NCBI RefSeq assembly: GCF_000262755.1
Contig: NZ_AFEU01000003.1
Location: forward strand, 682,001 to 746,000
DNA from: Bacillus methanolicus PB1
Lineage (GTDB): Bacteria > Bacillota > Bacilli > Bacillales > Cytobacillaceae
Direction: 5' to 3'
DNA length: 64,000 nucleotides
Shown: piece after piece, positions 46,886 through 55,851 of the stretch
Layout of the letters: the number at the start of each line of letters is the position of its first letter
Position numbering within the stretch: the first letter of the stretch is position 1
Program-made: the position numbers and the translations under genes
Notes under the pieces: generated by a model
What the model saw: the letters and a program-made list of their open reading frames with translations, nothing else
Database searches by the model: none
What the model was told of the DNA's origin: nothing

Positions 46886-47455
46886 ATTCCCGGATTGGAA
46901 TGTGTTAAACTTATATGTACCTTTGCAAGGGAGTGAATATATGTATTCAAAAGAGTATATTCAATTTCTTACTCATTTTCATGGAGATCGAGACTATTTT
47001 GAATGCCATGAAATATTAGAGGGATATTGGAAAAAAGTTACAAAAGGGGATAAAGGCTCCGTTTGGGTTGGATTGATTTTAATGGCAGTAGCCAATTATC
47101 ATCATAGACGCAATAATTTCAGCGGAGCCTGTCGGACGCTTGAAAAATCCTTAAAAATCTTTAAAAAAAAGAAAAATGAATTGTCTCAGCTTGGCATTGA
47201 TTCCGGCAAACTTATAACAATTCTTTCAAAGCACTTAGAAAACATTAAATCCAAAAAAACGTACAGAAGCTATAATCTTCCTATAGTCGATGAATTATTA
47301 CAGGCCGCCTGTGTTAAAGAGTGCAATAGAAAAGGTTTTATCTGGTGCAAGAGCAGTGATTTAACGAATGAATTTCTTATAAACAGACATTTGTTAAGAG
47401 ACAGGAGTTCGGTCATAAAAGAACGGGAAATCGCCAAGCTAAATCGACAAAAAAA

Positions 47456-47913
<458 letters not shown>

Positions 47914-48079
47914 TCATTAATGAATTCGAACTTTTGTTCGACCGTATTTAAAATTGTATTTCATTTGTTCAACTTTGACATTTATTATATGTTGGATTTT
48001 GTTATGATGTGTCTTGTAATTGTCCTTATCATACAAAAATAATGTCATTTCTTCAATTTTTTATCAAGTTTATTTTATA

Positions 48080-48175
48080 TCATTGTGATGGCGCAAGGAA
48101 GAACCAGTAGTAACAACCCCATATTAAAGATAAGGCAAGAATAAAAGAAAACAATAACCAATTGCTTTTTTTCAT
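48080..48175 (-). CDS. Small membrane peptide, 31 residues
   Basis: An ATG at 48175 opens a frame giving MKKSNWLLFSFILALSLI..., one strong membrane helix, then YYWFFLAPSQ and a stop. GGAGG lies 13 bases upstream, which is long, though GAAG is nearer. The composition of charged head and aromatic helix end looks like a real peptide. It sits between lysA and ribT. No family recognised. Confidence 0.5.
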   Translation of the reverse strand: MKKSNWLLFSFILALSLIWGCYYWFFLAPSQ

Positions 48176-48259
48176 AAACGAAACGCTTCCTCCCAGCCTG
48201 TAATGATACATAAGCTGTCCATTATTCTACACTAAAATGCAATAATAATCCATCTTTCA

Positions 48260-48302
48260 GTAAGAAATTAAGCTGCCGAGAACCGGCAGCTCAATTTCTT
48301 AC
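48260..48302 (-). terminator. Long hairpin at the lysA 3' end
   Basis: GTAAGAAATT and AATTTCTTAC form the outer stem and GAGCTGCCG/CGGCAGCTT the inner stem, joined by a five-base loop. It includes the lysA stop codon. The stem is strong, but no clear T-run follows. Confidence 0.75.
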
Positions 48303-49610
48303 TTTTTCTTTTAAGGGCAGATCATAGCGGACAAGATCCTCAAATGTTTCACGTCTCACAACAAGCCTTGATTCCCCGTTCTCAACAAATACTACGGCCG
48401 GCCTTGGAATCCGGTTATAGTTATTTGCCATTGAATAACCATATGCTCCGGTACAGAAGACAGCAAGTATATCTTGACTATCCGCTTTAGGAAGAGGCAA
48501 ATCCCAAATAAGCATATCTCCGGATTCACAACACTTGCCGGCGATAGAAACAGTTTCCTCCTGTTTCGCAAGTGGTTTATTTGCCAATACCGCTTCATAT
48601 TTAGCCTGGTATAAGGCGGGACGAATATTATCACTCATACCTCCGTCTACAGCCAAATAATTCCGGACGTGAGGGACATCTTTTCTTGAACCGATCTCAT
48701 ATAAAGTTGTTCCAGCGTCGCCAACGAGTGAACGTCCCGGTTCAATCCAAATCTCCGGCATATTCATGGAACAGGCAGAAACTTGTTTCTTTACTTCCGC
48801 AATAATTTCTTTTACATATTGTGAGGCCGGAATCGGATCATCTTCTTCTGTATAGCGGATACCAAATCCGCCACCTAGATTTAATACTTTTGGCTCATAT
48901 GACAGCCTTTCCTTCCAGTCCTTTAATTTTTCATAGATCTTTTTTGCTGCCAAAACAAATCCGGTAGTCTCAAAAATTTGTGAACCAATATGGCAATGAA
49001 CCCCTAAAACATCCATAAAGTGTGAATTTAATGCAATTTGAAGTGCATTTTCAGCCTGGCCGTTTTGAAGGTCAAACCCAAATTTAGAGTCCTCCTGTCC
49101 CGTTAAAATATAGTCATGCGTATGAGCCTCAATACCGGGCGTCACTCTTAATAGTATGTTTGTCTTTCGATTCATCTCGGAACAAATGGAATCAATAAGC
49201 TCCAGTTCATGGAAATTATCCACAACGATGCAGCCTATTTGGTGCTCCAATGCCATTTCCAGTTCGACCTTGCTTTTATTATTGCCATGAAAATGAATCT
49301 TGTTGACAGGGAAACCTGCGGTCAATGCTGTATAAAGTTCTCCGCCTGAGACAACATCCAGTGACAAGCCTTCCTCTTCTGCAAGCTGAATCATTGCTAC
49401 TGTTGAAAATGCTTTGCTTGCATAAGCAACTTGAGCTTTCACACCCAGCTCATCAAAAGTATTTTTAAATCCTCTTGCCCGCTCGCGAATTAACGCAACG
49501 TCGTATACATACAAAGGAGTTCCATACTTTTGTGCAAGTTCGATTGTGTCCACTCCGCCGATTTCAAGATGTCCCTTACCATTTACTTTTGTTGTGCCAT
49601 GAAAATACAT
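48291..49610 (-). CDS. lysA: Diaminopimelate decarboxylase
   Basis: LysA decarboxylates meso-diaminopimelate to L-lysine, the last step of lysine synthesis. The 439-residue product has the PLP lysine K66 (AYASKAFS), the glycine-rich phosphate loop LNLGGGFGIRY and the active-site CCESGD and GAYGYSM. The ORF runs 53 codons further upstream, but the ATG at 49610 with GGGAGC upstream gives exactly the B. subtilis length. It is monocistronic, downstream of spoVAF. Confidence 0.95.
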   Translation of the reverse strand: MYFHGTTKVNGKGHLEIGGVDTIELAQKYGTPLYVYDVALIRERARGFKNTFDELGVKAQVAYASKAFSTVAMIQLAEEEGLSLDVVSGGELYTALTAGFPVNKIHFHGNNKSKVELEMALEHQIGCIVVDNFHELELIDSICSEMNRKTNILLRVTPGIEAHTHDYILTGQEDSKFGFDLQNGQAENALQIALNSHFMDVLGVHCHIGSQIFETTGFVLAAKKIYEKLKDWKERLSYEPKVLNLGGGFGIRYTEEDDPIPASQYVKEIIAEVKKQVSACSMNMPEIWIEPGRSLVGDAGTTLYEIGSRKDVPHVRNYLAVDGGMSDNIRPALYQAKYEAVLANKPLAKQEETVSIAGKCCESGDMLIWDLPLPKADSQDILAVFCTGAYGYSMANNYNRIPRPAVVFVENGESRLVVRRETFEDLVRYDLPLKEKVRN

Positions 49611-50021
49611 TTCAGCTCCCATTCCCCTTATCTTTCGATATGTCGATTCCCGAATATTAATTTGGAAATTAATTATTAAGAATATAAACAAATAGACAGC
49701 ATCTTTCAAGTAAAGTATCTTTTTGTTTCTATCCTTTAATAGAGTCTTTAATAAAAACAAACTTACCATAAGAAGAGAAAATTCGCAATTAATACTTTTT
49801 TCTATGGAAAAGGGGCGGAGCTACGCTAACAAAGATAGAAATGGCAACTTATCTTTAGCAAGATACTTGTTTAGCTTCGTAAATATTTAGAGCTTGGCTT
49901 CGCTCACACCGCCTTATTGTGTTGGTTCTGTTTTATAATGAAAGTTATTTCCATGTTAGGGGTTGGGAGTTTAAAACTTATGCACATTTTCTTTTCAATT
50001 ATCATCATGCTTCCGCTTTTC
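49611..50021. other. Structured intergenic region between spoVAF and lysA
   Basis: About 410 bases without a recognised gene. It contains several short inverted repeats: GCTAA-AAAGATA with TATCTTTAGC (about 49828-49862), and GAGC...GCTC with two GCTTCG motifs (about 49875-49907). No L-box (lysine riboswitch) was recognised. No clear spoVAF terminator was seen either. Confidence 0.45.
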
Positions 50022-51497
50022 TTACGTCGGTTGTCGGTAACGATTTTTTGTATGAATGATGCTTGGACGTATTTTTGACCCGGGAACAGCCCGGCGAAAA
50101 AGGATGTGTAAAAACGCCTTTGGATTAAATGGGAGCAATGGCCATAAATAAGGAGTATTTAATGAACGAATATTTGCTAAGAAAAGAATAAAAGCTGTAA
50201 TTCCAATTATCAGGCCGGGTGCATGAAACATCGCAACTGCAATTAAAAGAAACAGTCTAACCATTTTATTGGCTATACTTAATTCATAGCTTGGTGTTGA
50301 AAAGGTTCCAATAGAAGCTACAGAAATATACAAAATCACTTCCGGTACAAAAAGGCCGACATCAATCGCAATCTGACCGATCAAAACAGCGGCAATTAAA
50401 CCCATAGCCGTTGATAAAGGAGTCGGCGTATGAATGGCGGCAATTCTTAAAAACTCCACTCCAATATCAGCAATGAATAATTGTACAACAACCGGAATGT
50501 TGCTATGTTCATTTGGTCCTACATATGCGATCTTTTCAGGAAGCATAGACGGTTCTAATACAAATAATAACCATAATGGGAGCAGGAACAATGATGCGAT
50601 AACCCCTATAAATCGAATCCATCTTAACATAGTTCCTACCGCAGGGGATTGCCTGTATTCCTCAGCGTGCTGCAAATGATGAAAATACGTCGTAGGAGTA
50701 ATAATAACACTTGGTGATGTATCAACGAAAATAAGAACGTGTCCTTCCAATAAATGAGTCGCAGCGACGTCCGCTCTCTCTGTATATCTGACAAGTGGAT
50801 AAGGATTATATCCTTGCTTCAGCAGAAATTCTTCAACGGTTTTATCTGCCATCGTAAGGCCATCTATCTTTATTGCCTGAATTTCTTTGCGTATAATATT
50901 TATTAGATCCGGACTTGCAATATCTTTGATGTAACCAATTGCGATGTCTGTTTTTGATCTTTCGCCGATTTTATAGATTTCAAAACGAAGTCTTCCATCT
51001 CGGATTCTTCTTCTTGTAAGGGCCGTATTGACAATAATATTTTCAACATATCCATCGCGCGACCCGCGCACAACCTTTTCAGTGTCCGGTTCTTCCGGCT
51101 GGCGGCCCGGATAGCTTCGGACATCGATGACAAAACCCGTTTTTTCTCCATCTACAACAACAACGATCAATCCAGAAAGAACCTGAAGGACTAAATCATC
51201 AAGAGTTTTTATCGGTTGAACTGATTGATGGACAAGGCGATTTTCAATAATTCTGAAAAGGTTGGTTGACATTTTTTCCTGATCATTGATCGCAACAAGC
51301 TCTTCAACAATTTCAATAATAAATTGGGTATCGCAAAGACCGTTCACATAGTAGATATGGACATCTTTTCGTAAGAGTTTCAGTTTCCTGACACCAAGAT
51401 CAAAACTTTCGCCAAGACCGATATGCTGTTTCATATAATTTTCAATTTGATCAACGGACCCAGGCAACGGCTTTTTAACTTCTTCCCTTTTTGTCAT
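50022..51497 (-). CDS. spoVAF: Stage V sporulation protein AF
   Basis: SpoVAF resembles the GerA-type A subunits of germinant receptors and in B. subtilis associates with the spore membrane (with FigP/YqhR) to amplify germination. The 491-residue protein has a soluble N-terminal half (about 1-280), then about five membrane helices in the C-terminal half; PGRQPEEPDTEKVVRGSRDG and IATHL-like segments are family hallmarks. The ATG at 51497 has AAAGGA nine bases upstream. It follows spoVAB after 63 bases, not spoVAEA as in B. subtilis. Confidence 0.93.
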   Translation of the reverse strand: MTKREEVKKPLPGSVDQIENYMKQHIGLGESFDLGVRKLKLLRKDVHIYYVNGLCDTQFIIEIVEELVAINDQEKMSTNLFRIIENRLVHQSVQPIKTLDDLVLQVLSGLIVVVVDGEKTGFVIDVRSYPGRQPEEPDTEKVVRGSRDGYVENIIVNTALTRRRIRDGRLRFEIYKIGERSKTDIAIGYIKDIASPDLINIIRKEIQAIKIDGLTMADKTVEEFLLKQGYNPYPLVRYTERADVAATHLLEGHVLIFVDTSPSVIITPTTYFHHLQHAEEYRQSPAVGTMLRWIRFIGVIASLFLLPLWLLFVLEPSMLPEKIAYVGPNEHSNIPVVVQLFIADIGVEFLRIAAIHTPTPLSTAMGLIAAVLIGQIAIDVGLFVPEVILYISVASIGTFSTPSYELSIANKMVRLFLLIAVAMFHAPGLIIGITAFILFLANIRSLNTPYLWPLLPFNPKAFLHILFRRAVPGSKIRPSIIHTKNRYRQPT

Positions 51498-51540
51498 GAA
51501 ATACATTCCTTTCCAAAATTAGATCAACCGCTTTTCTCAT
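51475..51540 (-). pseudogene. Possible 3' remnant of spoVAEA
   Basis: Minus-strand frame from 51540 reads MRKAVDLILERNVFHDKKGRS and stops at 51475 within the start of spoVAF. In my recollection SpoVAEA proteins end with a segment of the type KAIELILERSGYH and their genes overlap spoVAF just here. The first three quarters of that gene are absent, so this looks like the tail left after a deletion. It is too short to be certain without a search. Confidence 0.4.
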
Positions 51541-51560
51541 TTTAATCTTGTTTTGCAAAG

Positions 51561-51983
51561 CTACCGGTCGACAAAATATATCCATTGGAATAAAGACCCG
51601 AATACTTTACCGAAAACGATTGCCATCAAGAGAGAAATAATCTTTTCTTGAACCCCCACTCTTTTAGCCAGAATAGGAAATACATTTAATACCTCGGTCA
51701 ATGCAGCAGCAAGCAAACCAATAAAAATCCCTCCCGCAAGACCAAGCGGAATCAAAAAGAAAGCTGCAAGCGAGAAACAAGGATCTCTTAATGTAGCGAG
51801 TGCTCCAGACACGGCGCCAATCACAACCGCCCATTCGTAAAAGCGAATCATATTCATAGTTTTTGAAAGCTGTGTTAGCCTCGGAATAATTCCGAGAACT
51901 GTTAAGAACGCTACGAATCCAGCCCCCACTGTTAAACCACCAGCAAAGCCGATAATAATAACAAAAAGACTATTAATAATCAT
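51561..51983 (-). CDS. spoVAB: Stage V sporulation protein AB
   Basis: SpoVAB is a small membrane protein of the SpoVA system, which moves dipicolinic acid into the forespore. The 140-residue product has about five membrane helices and the family segments VGAGFVAFLTVLGIIPRL and LAAALTEVLNVFPILAKRVGV. Its ATG overlaps the end of spoVAA by 11 bases. In B. subtilis spoVAC follows; here spoVAF does. Confidence 0.95.
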   Translation of the reverse strand: MIINSLFVIIIGFAGGLTVGAGFVAFLTVLGIIPRLTQLSKTMNMIRFYEWAVVIGAVSGALATLRDPCFSLAAFFLIPLGLAGGIFIGLLAAALTEVLNVFPILAKRVGVQEKIISLLMAIVFGKVFGSLFQWIYFVDR

Positions 51984-52593
51984 TTAATTTCTTTTGATTT
52001 TCTTTATTTTCGTACATAATGACGTATTGATCCAAATTTTGCTGGTAATTAAACATTTCCACTTCTAAAGGGCTTGGTTCTTCATTGATTCGCTTCTTAA
52101 ATATGTGATTGAAAAAAAGGATCATTCCAAGTCCTAATCCAATTGAATAAGGTATTTGAAATAATAATGGCTTCTTTACTTCTTTGCCGGTTATGATGGA
52201 AAAAATCTTCTGATGAACGCTTTGCATGCTGACATCTTCATGAAAATTCATGATCGCCAATGCGGACCCGAAAAATAACAAAAACCAGATTAACGCAAAA
52301 AGCGGAACAGATACCCCGCTTTTTTTATAGATCACTTCAATAATTGTTTGTGTCGGTCCTATCGTCTGAACTTCCAAGTTGCCACATTCTTCTTTAATGT
52401 ATGAGATTACTTTCATCACGTCGATTACAATCATATTTCTGTCTTCTTTTGTGATTTGGTAAATCTGAATTTGTTCCAGCCTGCCGATCAGCGTTTCATC
52501 CGCAATAATTTGGGCAATATCTTTTAGAAATACGGATTGTTCCGGATTGGCTTGAATTCGGCTTCTCATGCGAATGTAGATCGTATTTTCCAT
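51973..52593 (-). CDS. spoVAA: Stage V sporulation protein AA
   Basis: SpoVAA is the first gene product of the spoVA operon, needed for dipicolinic acid uptake in B. subtilis. The 206-residue protein has a cytoplasmic N-terminal domain (1-95), two membrane helices (about 100-120 and 148-165) and the conserved tail NEEPSPLEVEMFNYQ. The ATG at 52593 follows GGGAAGTG by eight bases and gives the B. subtilis length; the longer ORF is rejected. It lies directly downstream of sigF with a terminator between. Confidence 0.93.
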   Translation of the reverse strand: MENTIYIRMRSRIQANPEQSVFLKDIAQIIADETLIGRLEQIQIYQITKEDRNMIVIDVMKVISYIKEECGNLEVQTIGPTQTIIEVIYKKSGVSVPLFALIWFLLFFGSALAIMNFHEDVSMQSVHQKIFSIITGKEVKKPLLFQIPYSIGLGLGMILFFNHIFKKRINEEPSPLEVEMFNYQQNLDQYVIMYENKENQKKLNDY

Positions 52594-52725
52594 TACAATC
52601 ACTTCCCACACATGAATTTCCTCATAAATAGTATTAGTTTCTTGCTTTTTTTCATGAAGGCCAAAAATTGCTCTGTAAGGAAATATTTGATAAATCATGA
52701 TACATATAAAAATAATGTCAATAAG

Positions 52726-52759
52726 CAAAAAACCGTATGGAATTAATCTTCCATACGGT
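52726..52759 (-). terminator. Terminator at the end of sigF
   Basis: ACCGTATGGAA and its complement form an 11-base stem that includes the last sigF codons, followed by TTTTTTGC on the minus strand. It separates the spoIIA operon from spoVA. Confidence 0.85.
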
Positions 52760-53501
52760 CTTTCATTTGCTGAAGGATTTTTTTCTCCAGCCTTGATACT
52801 TGCACTTGTGATATGCCGAGTCTTGCTGCTACTTCTGACTGCGTTTGATCTTTATAATACCTTAGGTAAACGATTAGTCTTTCCCGTTCATCCAGTTCGC
52901 GGATTGCTTCTCTTAAAGCGATTTTGTCAAACCACGTTCCTTCATCTCCATCATCAATTTGGTCCAATAAGGTGATTGGATCCCCATCGTTTTCATACAC
53001 AGTTTCATGTATTGAAGCAGGAGTTCGGATCGCTTCCTGGGCAAGGATAATATCCTCCGGCGCGATTTCCAAATAATCGGATAATTCTGTGATTGTCGGA
53101 ATTCGCCCCAGTCTCTTTGATAGTTCATCCTTTGCTTTACGGATACGGTTTCCTATTTCTTTAAGAGACCTGCTGACCTTGACAGTTCCGTCGTCACGTA
53201 TAAATCTTTGAATTTCTCCAATGATCATCGGAACTGCGTAAGTAGAAAACTTTACATCATAGGAAAGATCAAATTTATCAACCGACTTGAGCAGGCCAAT
53301 GCATCCTATTTGAAATAAATCATCGGGTTCATAGCCTCGATTTAAAAACCTTTGCACGACAGACCAAACGAGGCGCGTATTATTTTGAACAATCAAATCC
53401 CTGGATGCCTGATCTCCTGCCTGGCTCTTTTTTATTAATTCCTTGACTTCATTGTCTTTAAGGTAGGTTTGACTATTACCGTTTTTGACCTCCACATCCA
53501 T
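52743..53501 (-). CDS. sigF: RNA polymerase sigma-F factor
   Basis: Sigma-F is the first forespore-specific sigma factor. The 252-residue protein has region 2 (NRGYEPDDLFQIGCIGLLKSVDKF), region 3 (SRSLKEIGNRIRKAKDEL) and region 4 (QTQSEVAARLGISQVQVSRLEK). The ATG at 53501 lies eight bases after GGAG and aligns with the B. subtilis start; the TTG before it is rejected. It is the last gene of spoIIAA-spoIIAB-sigF and ends inside the terminator. Confidence 0.98.
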   Translation of the reverse strand: MDVEVKNGNSQTYLKDNEVKELIKKSQAGDQASRDLIVQNNTRLVWSVVQRFLNRGYEPDDLFQIGCIGLLKSVDKFDLSYDVKFSTYAVPMIIGEIQRFIRDDGTVKVSRSLKEIGNRIRKAKDELSKRLGRIPTITELSDYLEIAPEDIILAQEAIRTPASIHETVYENDGDPITLLDQIDDGDEGTWFDKIALREAIRELDERERLIVYLRYYKDQTQSEVAARLGISQVQVSRLEKKILQQMKDRMED

Positions 53502-53513
53502 AAGCAAGACTCC

Positions 53514-53954
53514 TTAATTGCATAGCATTTTGCTCTTTGATAAAAGCTTTCTCAAACGGATTTCCGTTCCACTGCCAGGCTGCGAATGAACCTCAACCTC
53601 ATCCATAAAATTTTCCATTATGGTAAATCCCATGCCTGATCTCTCCAATTCAGGCTTTGTCGTGAATAGAGGCTGTCTAGCCTCTTCAATATCCTTAATG
53701 CCTACCCCTTCATCCTTTATTGTCATCTCAACAATTCTGTCTTCAATGAACACAGAAATATAAACTATCCCTTTCGGATCATTTTCATACCCATGAATAA
53801 TCGCATTCGTAACAGCTTCTGAAACAACCGTTTTAATTTCAGTCAATTCATCCATTGTCGGATCAAGCTGGGCGATAAAAGCTGCTACAGCTACTCTCGC
53901 AAATGATTCATTTTGACTTAAAGCACTGAATTGCAAATGCATTTCATTTTTCAT
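53514..53954 (-). CDS. spoIIAB: Anti-sigma-F factor and kinase SpoIIAB
   Basis: SpoIIAB holds sigma-F inactive and phosphorylates SpoIIAA. The 146-residue protein has the GHKL ATP-binding fold: [16 protein letters not shown] (N box), DEGVGI and [17 protein letters not shown] (G boxes). It starts 2 bases after spoIIAA, so translation is coupled. Confidence 0.98.
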   Translation of the reverse strand: MKNEMHLQFSALSQNESFARVAVAAFIAQLDPTMDELTEIKTVVSEAVTNAIIHGYENDPKGIVYISVFIEDRIVEMTIKDEGVGIKDIEEARQPLFTTKPELERSGMGFTIMENFMDEVEVHSQPGSGTEIRLRKLLSKSKMLCN

Positions 53955-53956
53955 TG

Positions 53957-54307
53957 TCAGGCAACCCCCAATCTTTGCAAAGCATATTCTTCCGTCGGCT
54001 CCAACCGAATAATTTTAAAAAAGCCGGACATGTCGAATAATCTTTCAATAGATGGGGAAATTGCACAAACAATCATTTCGCCGTGGTTTTGTTTGATTTG
54101 TTTATATCTCCCGAGAATGACTCCAAGCCCCGAACTGTCCATAAAGGAGAGGTGCTCCAAGTTTAAGACAATATGACGAATTTGATACTCCTCAATTGCT
54201 TTTGCTGCTCGTTCACGAAGATGATCTGCAGTATGGTGGTCAAGCTCTCCGCTTAAGCGAATGCAAAGAACGTCATTCTTCACTTCCATTTCAATGTTAA
54301 GACTCAC
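53957..54307 (-). CDS. spoIIAA: Anti-sigma-F factor antagonist SpoIIAA
   Basis: Unphosphorylated SpoIIAA frees sigma-F from SpoIIAB. The 116-residue STAS protein carries the phosphorylated serine S58 in [10 protein letters not shown], as in B. subtilis. The true start is GTG at 54307: AAAAGGAGG lies nine bases upstream and the protein then begins [10 protein letters not shown] like its homologues. An ATG start at 54421 would add 38 unrelated residues. Confidence 0.97.
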   Translation of the reverse strand: MSLNIEMEVKNDVLCIRLSGELDHHTADHLRERAAKAIEEYQIRHIVLNLEHLSFMDSSGLGVILGRYKQIKQNHGEMIVCAISPSIERLFDMSGFFKIIRLEPTEEYALQRLGVA

Positions 54308-54467
54308 TATACGGCCTCCTTTTCTGGTATCAAGTTTAACTGACCGCGCTTTTTCCCCGTTGTATGAAGAAAAAATTACGGCCATTAACCCGACAGGTTG
54401 TTTAACGACTATCATTAGCATATATTTCTTTTCTGCTTATGAAAGTGCCGCCACCTTATAGTGAGTC

Positions 54468-54495
54468 ATTCGCGATTGAATGTTTTATATCCTTC
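54468..54495 (-). promoter_or_regulatory. Sigma-H promoter of the spoIIA operon
   Basis: On the minus strand GAAGGATAT (54487-54495) and CGAAT (54468-54472) are separated by 14 bases, an exact fit to the sigma-H consensus RWAGGAWWT-N14-HGAAT. The spoIIA operon is known to be transcribed by sigma-H with Spo0A. The leader would be about 150 bases. Confidence 0.75.
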
Positions 54496-54558
54496 CTTTA
54501 ATACAAAACTAGTTAGAATTCGCTAAAAGTAGAATTATTTAGGCTGAATTCGACAACA

Positions 54559-55728
54559 TTAAACGCCGGAATTTGTGAACATTCCAAATGACCGTTTAAA
54601 AAGCTGCCACCATGTAGCTTTTTCAACGTTTTTATTCGCAACAAGTGGACTCTCGACAAGAACTTTCCCATCTTTGATTAGTTTAATTGAACCTATTTCG
54701 TCTCCTATCTTGACTGGAGCCTTTATATTGTCATTAATGGCAACTTCCTTTTTAACGCTCTTAATGTTTTCGCCTTTTTTCGTTAACAGTGAAATTGGTT
54801 CACTTGTCACAGCTTCTACTGTTTTCATACTTCCTTTGCTTACTTTTGCCTTACCCATGATATGCTGCCGTTTGTACATCGGATGTGTTTCATACTGGCT
54901 GAAAGCATAATCAAGCAATTTCGTTACTTGTGCATTTCTTTCCTTAGAAGTTGGAGAACCAAAAACAACAGCAATCACGCGCATGCCGTCTTTTTTGGCA
55001 GTTGCCGTCAAACAATATTTTGCTTCATTAGTAAAACCGGTCTTCAACCCGTCTACTCCCGGATAAAAACGAACGAGCTTATTTGTGTTTACCAGCCAAA
55101 ATTTTTTATCCGTGTTTTCACGCAAGTATCCTTCATATGTACCCGTAAATTTCGTTATTTGATCATACTTCAAAAGTTCTTTTGCCATCATGGCCATATC
55201 ATATGCTGTACTGTAATGATCCTTCGCAGGCAAGCCTGTTGCATTTTGGAATTTTGTATTTTTCAAGCCTAATTCCTTTGCTTTTTTATTCATCATATCG
55301 ACGAATGCTTCTTCCGATCCTGCAATCCTTTCTGCCATTGCAACAGAGGCATCGTTTCCTGAAGCGATTGCGATTCCTTGGAGCATTTGCTCGGTAGTCA
55401 TTTCTTCACCCGGTTCAAGAAATATTTGCGAACCTCCCATTGAGGATGCATATTCACTTGTCCGGATTTTCTCATTCATTTTTAGTTTTCCTTCGTCTAT
55501 AGCCTCCATAATTAACAACATTGTCATTACCTTAGTCATGCTGGCAGGCGGCAATTTTTCATGAATATTTTTCTCAAACAATACTGTTCCAGTATCCCGT
55601 TCAATTAATATAGCAGACCGGACGTTATCAACTAGCTGTACATTGTTTTTCTCTTCCGCAAAAGCAATGGTTGAAAAAGCGGAAAACATTAAAAATGAGA
55701 TAACCATCATAGAGAATATTCGTTTCAT
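54559..55728 (-). CDS. dacF: D-alanyl-D-alanine carboxypeptidase DacF
   Basis: DacF is a sporulation-time class A carboxypeptidase acting on cortex and germ-cell-wall peptidoglycan. The 389-residue protein has a signal peptide (cleavage near AFA, residue 24), SxxK with S63 and K66 (ASMTK), SGN from S123 and the LKTGFT box, then a C-terminal PBP5-associated domain. GGAGGG before the ATG at 55728 fixes the start. It lies upstream of spoIIAA, as in B. subtilis. Confidence 0.95.
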   Translation of the reverse strand: MKRIFSMMVISFLMFSAFSTIAFAEEKNNVQLVDNVRSAILIERDTGTVLFEKNIHEKLPPASMTKVMTMLLIMEAIDEGKLKMNEKIRTSEYASSMGGSQIFLEPGEEMTTEQMLQGIAIASGNDASVAMAERIAGSEEAFVDMMNKKAKELGLKNTKFQNATGLPAKDHYSTAYDMAMMAKELLKYDQITKFTGTYEGYLRENTDKKFWLVNTNKLVRFYPGVDGLKTGFTNEAKYCLTATAKKDGMRVIAVVFGSPTSKERNAQVTKLLDYAFSQYETHPMYKRQHIMGKAKVSKGSMKTVEAVTSEPISLLTKKGENIKSVKKEVAINDNIKAPVKIGDEIGSIKLIKDGKVLVESPLVANKNVEKATWWQLFKRSFGMFTNSGV

Positions 55729-55803
55729 GGCATAACCCTCCATTCTTTATAACTCCATTTTTTCCATTAGAAACATTTTTATACAATTATTTCCTTGATT
55801 AAA

Positions 55804-55840
55804 ATAAAAAAGCCAGGGATGCCAATTTCCCTGGTTTTTT
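55804..55840 (-). terminator. Terminator of pdp
   Basis: CCAGGGA and TCCCTGG form a seven-base stem with an eight-base loop, followed by CTTTTTTATTTT on the minus strand. It separates deoB-pdp from dacF. Confidence 0.85.
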
Positions 55841-55851
55841 TCCATAAATTC

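Noticed and set aside
49611-50021. Search for a lysine riboswitch before lysA
   Set aside because: The conserved L-box blocks were not recognised in this stretch.
53957-54421. ATG start at 54421 for spoIIAA
   Set aside because: The added 38 residues are unlike any SpoIIAA, and the GTG at 54307 has AAAAGGAGG at proper distance.
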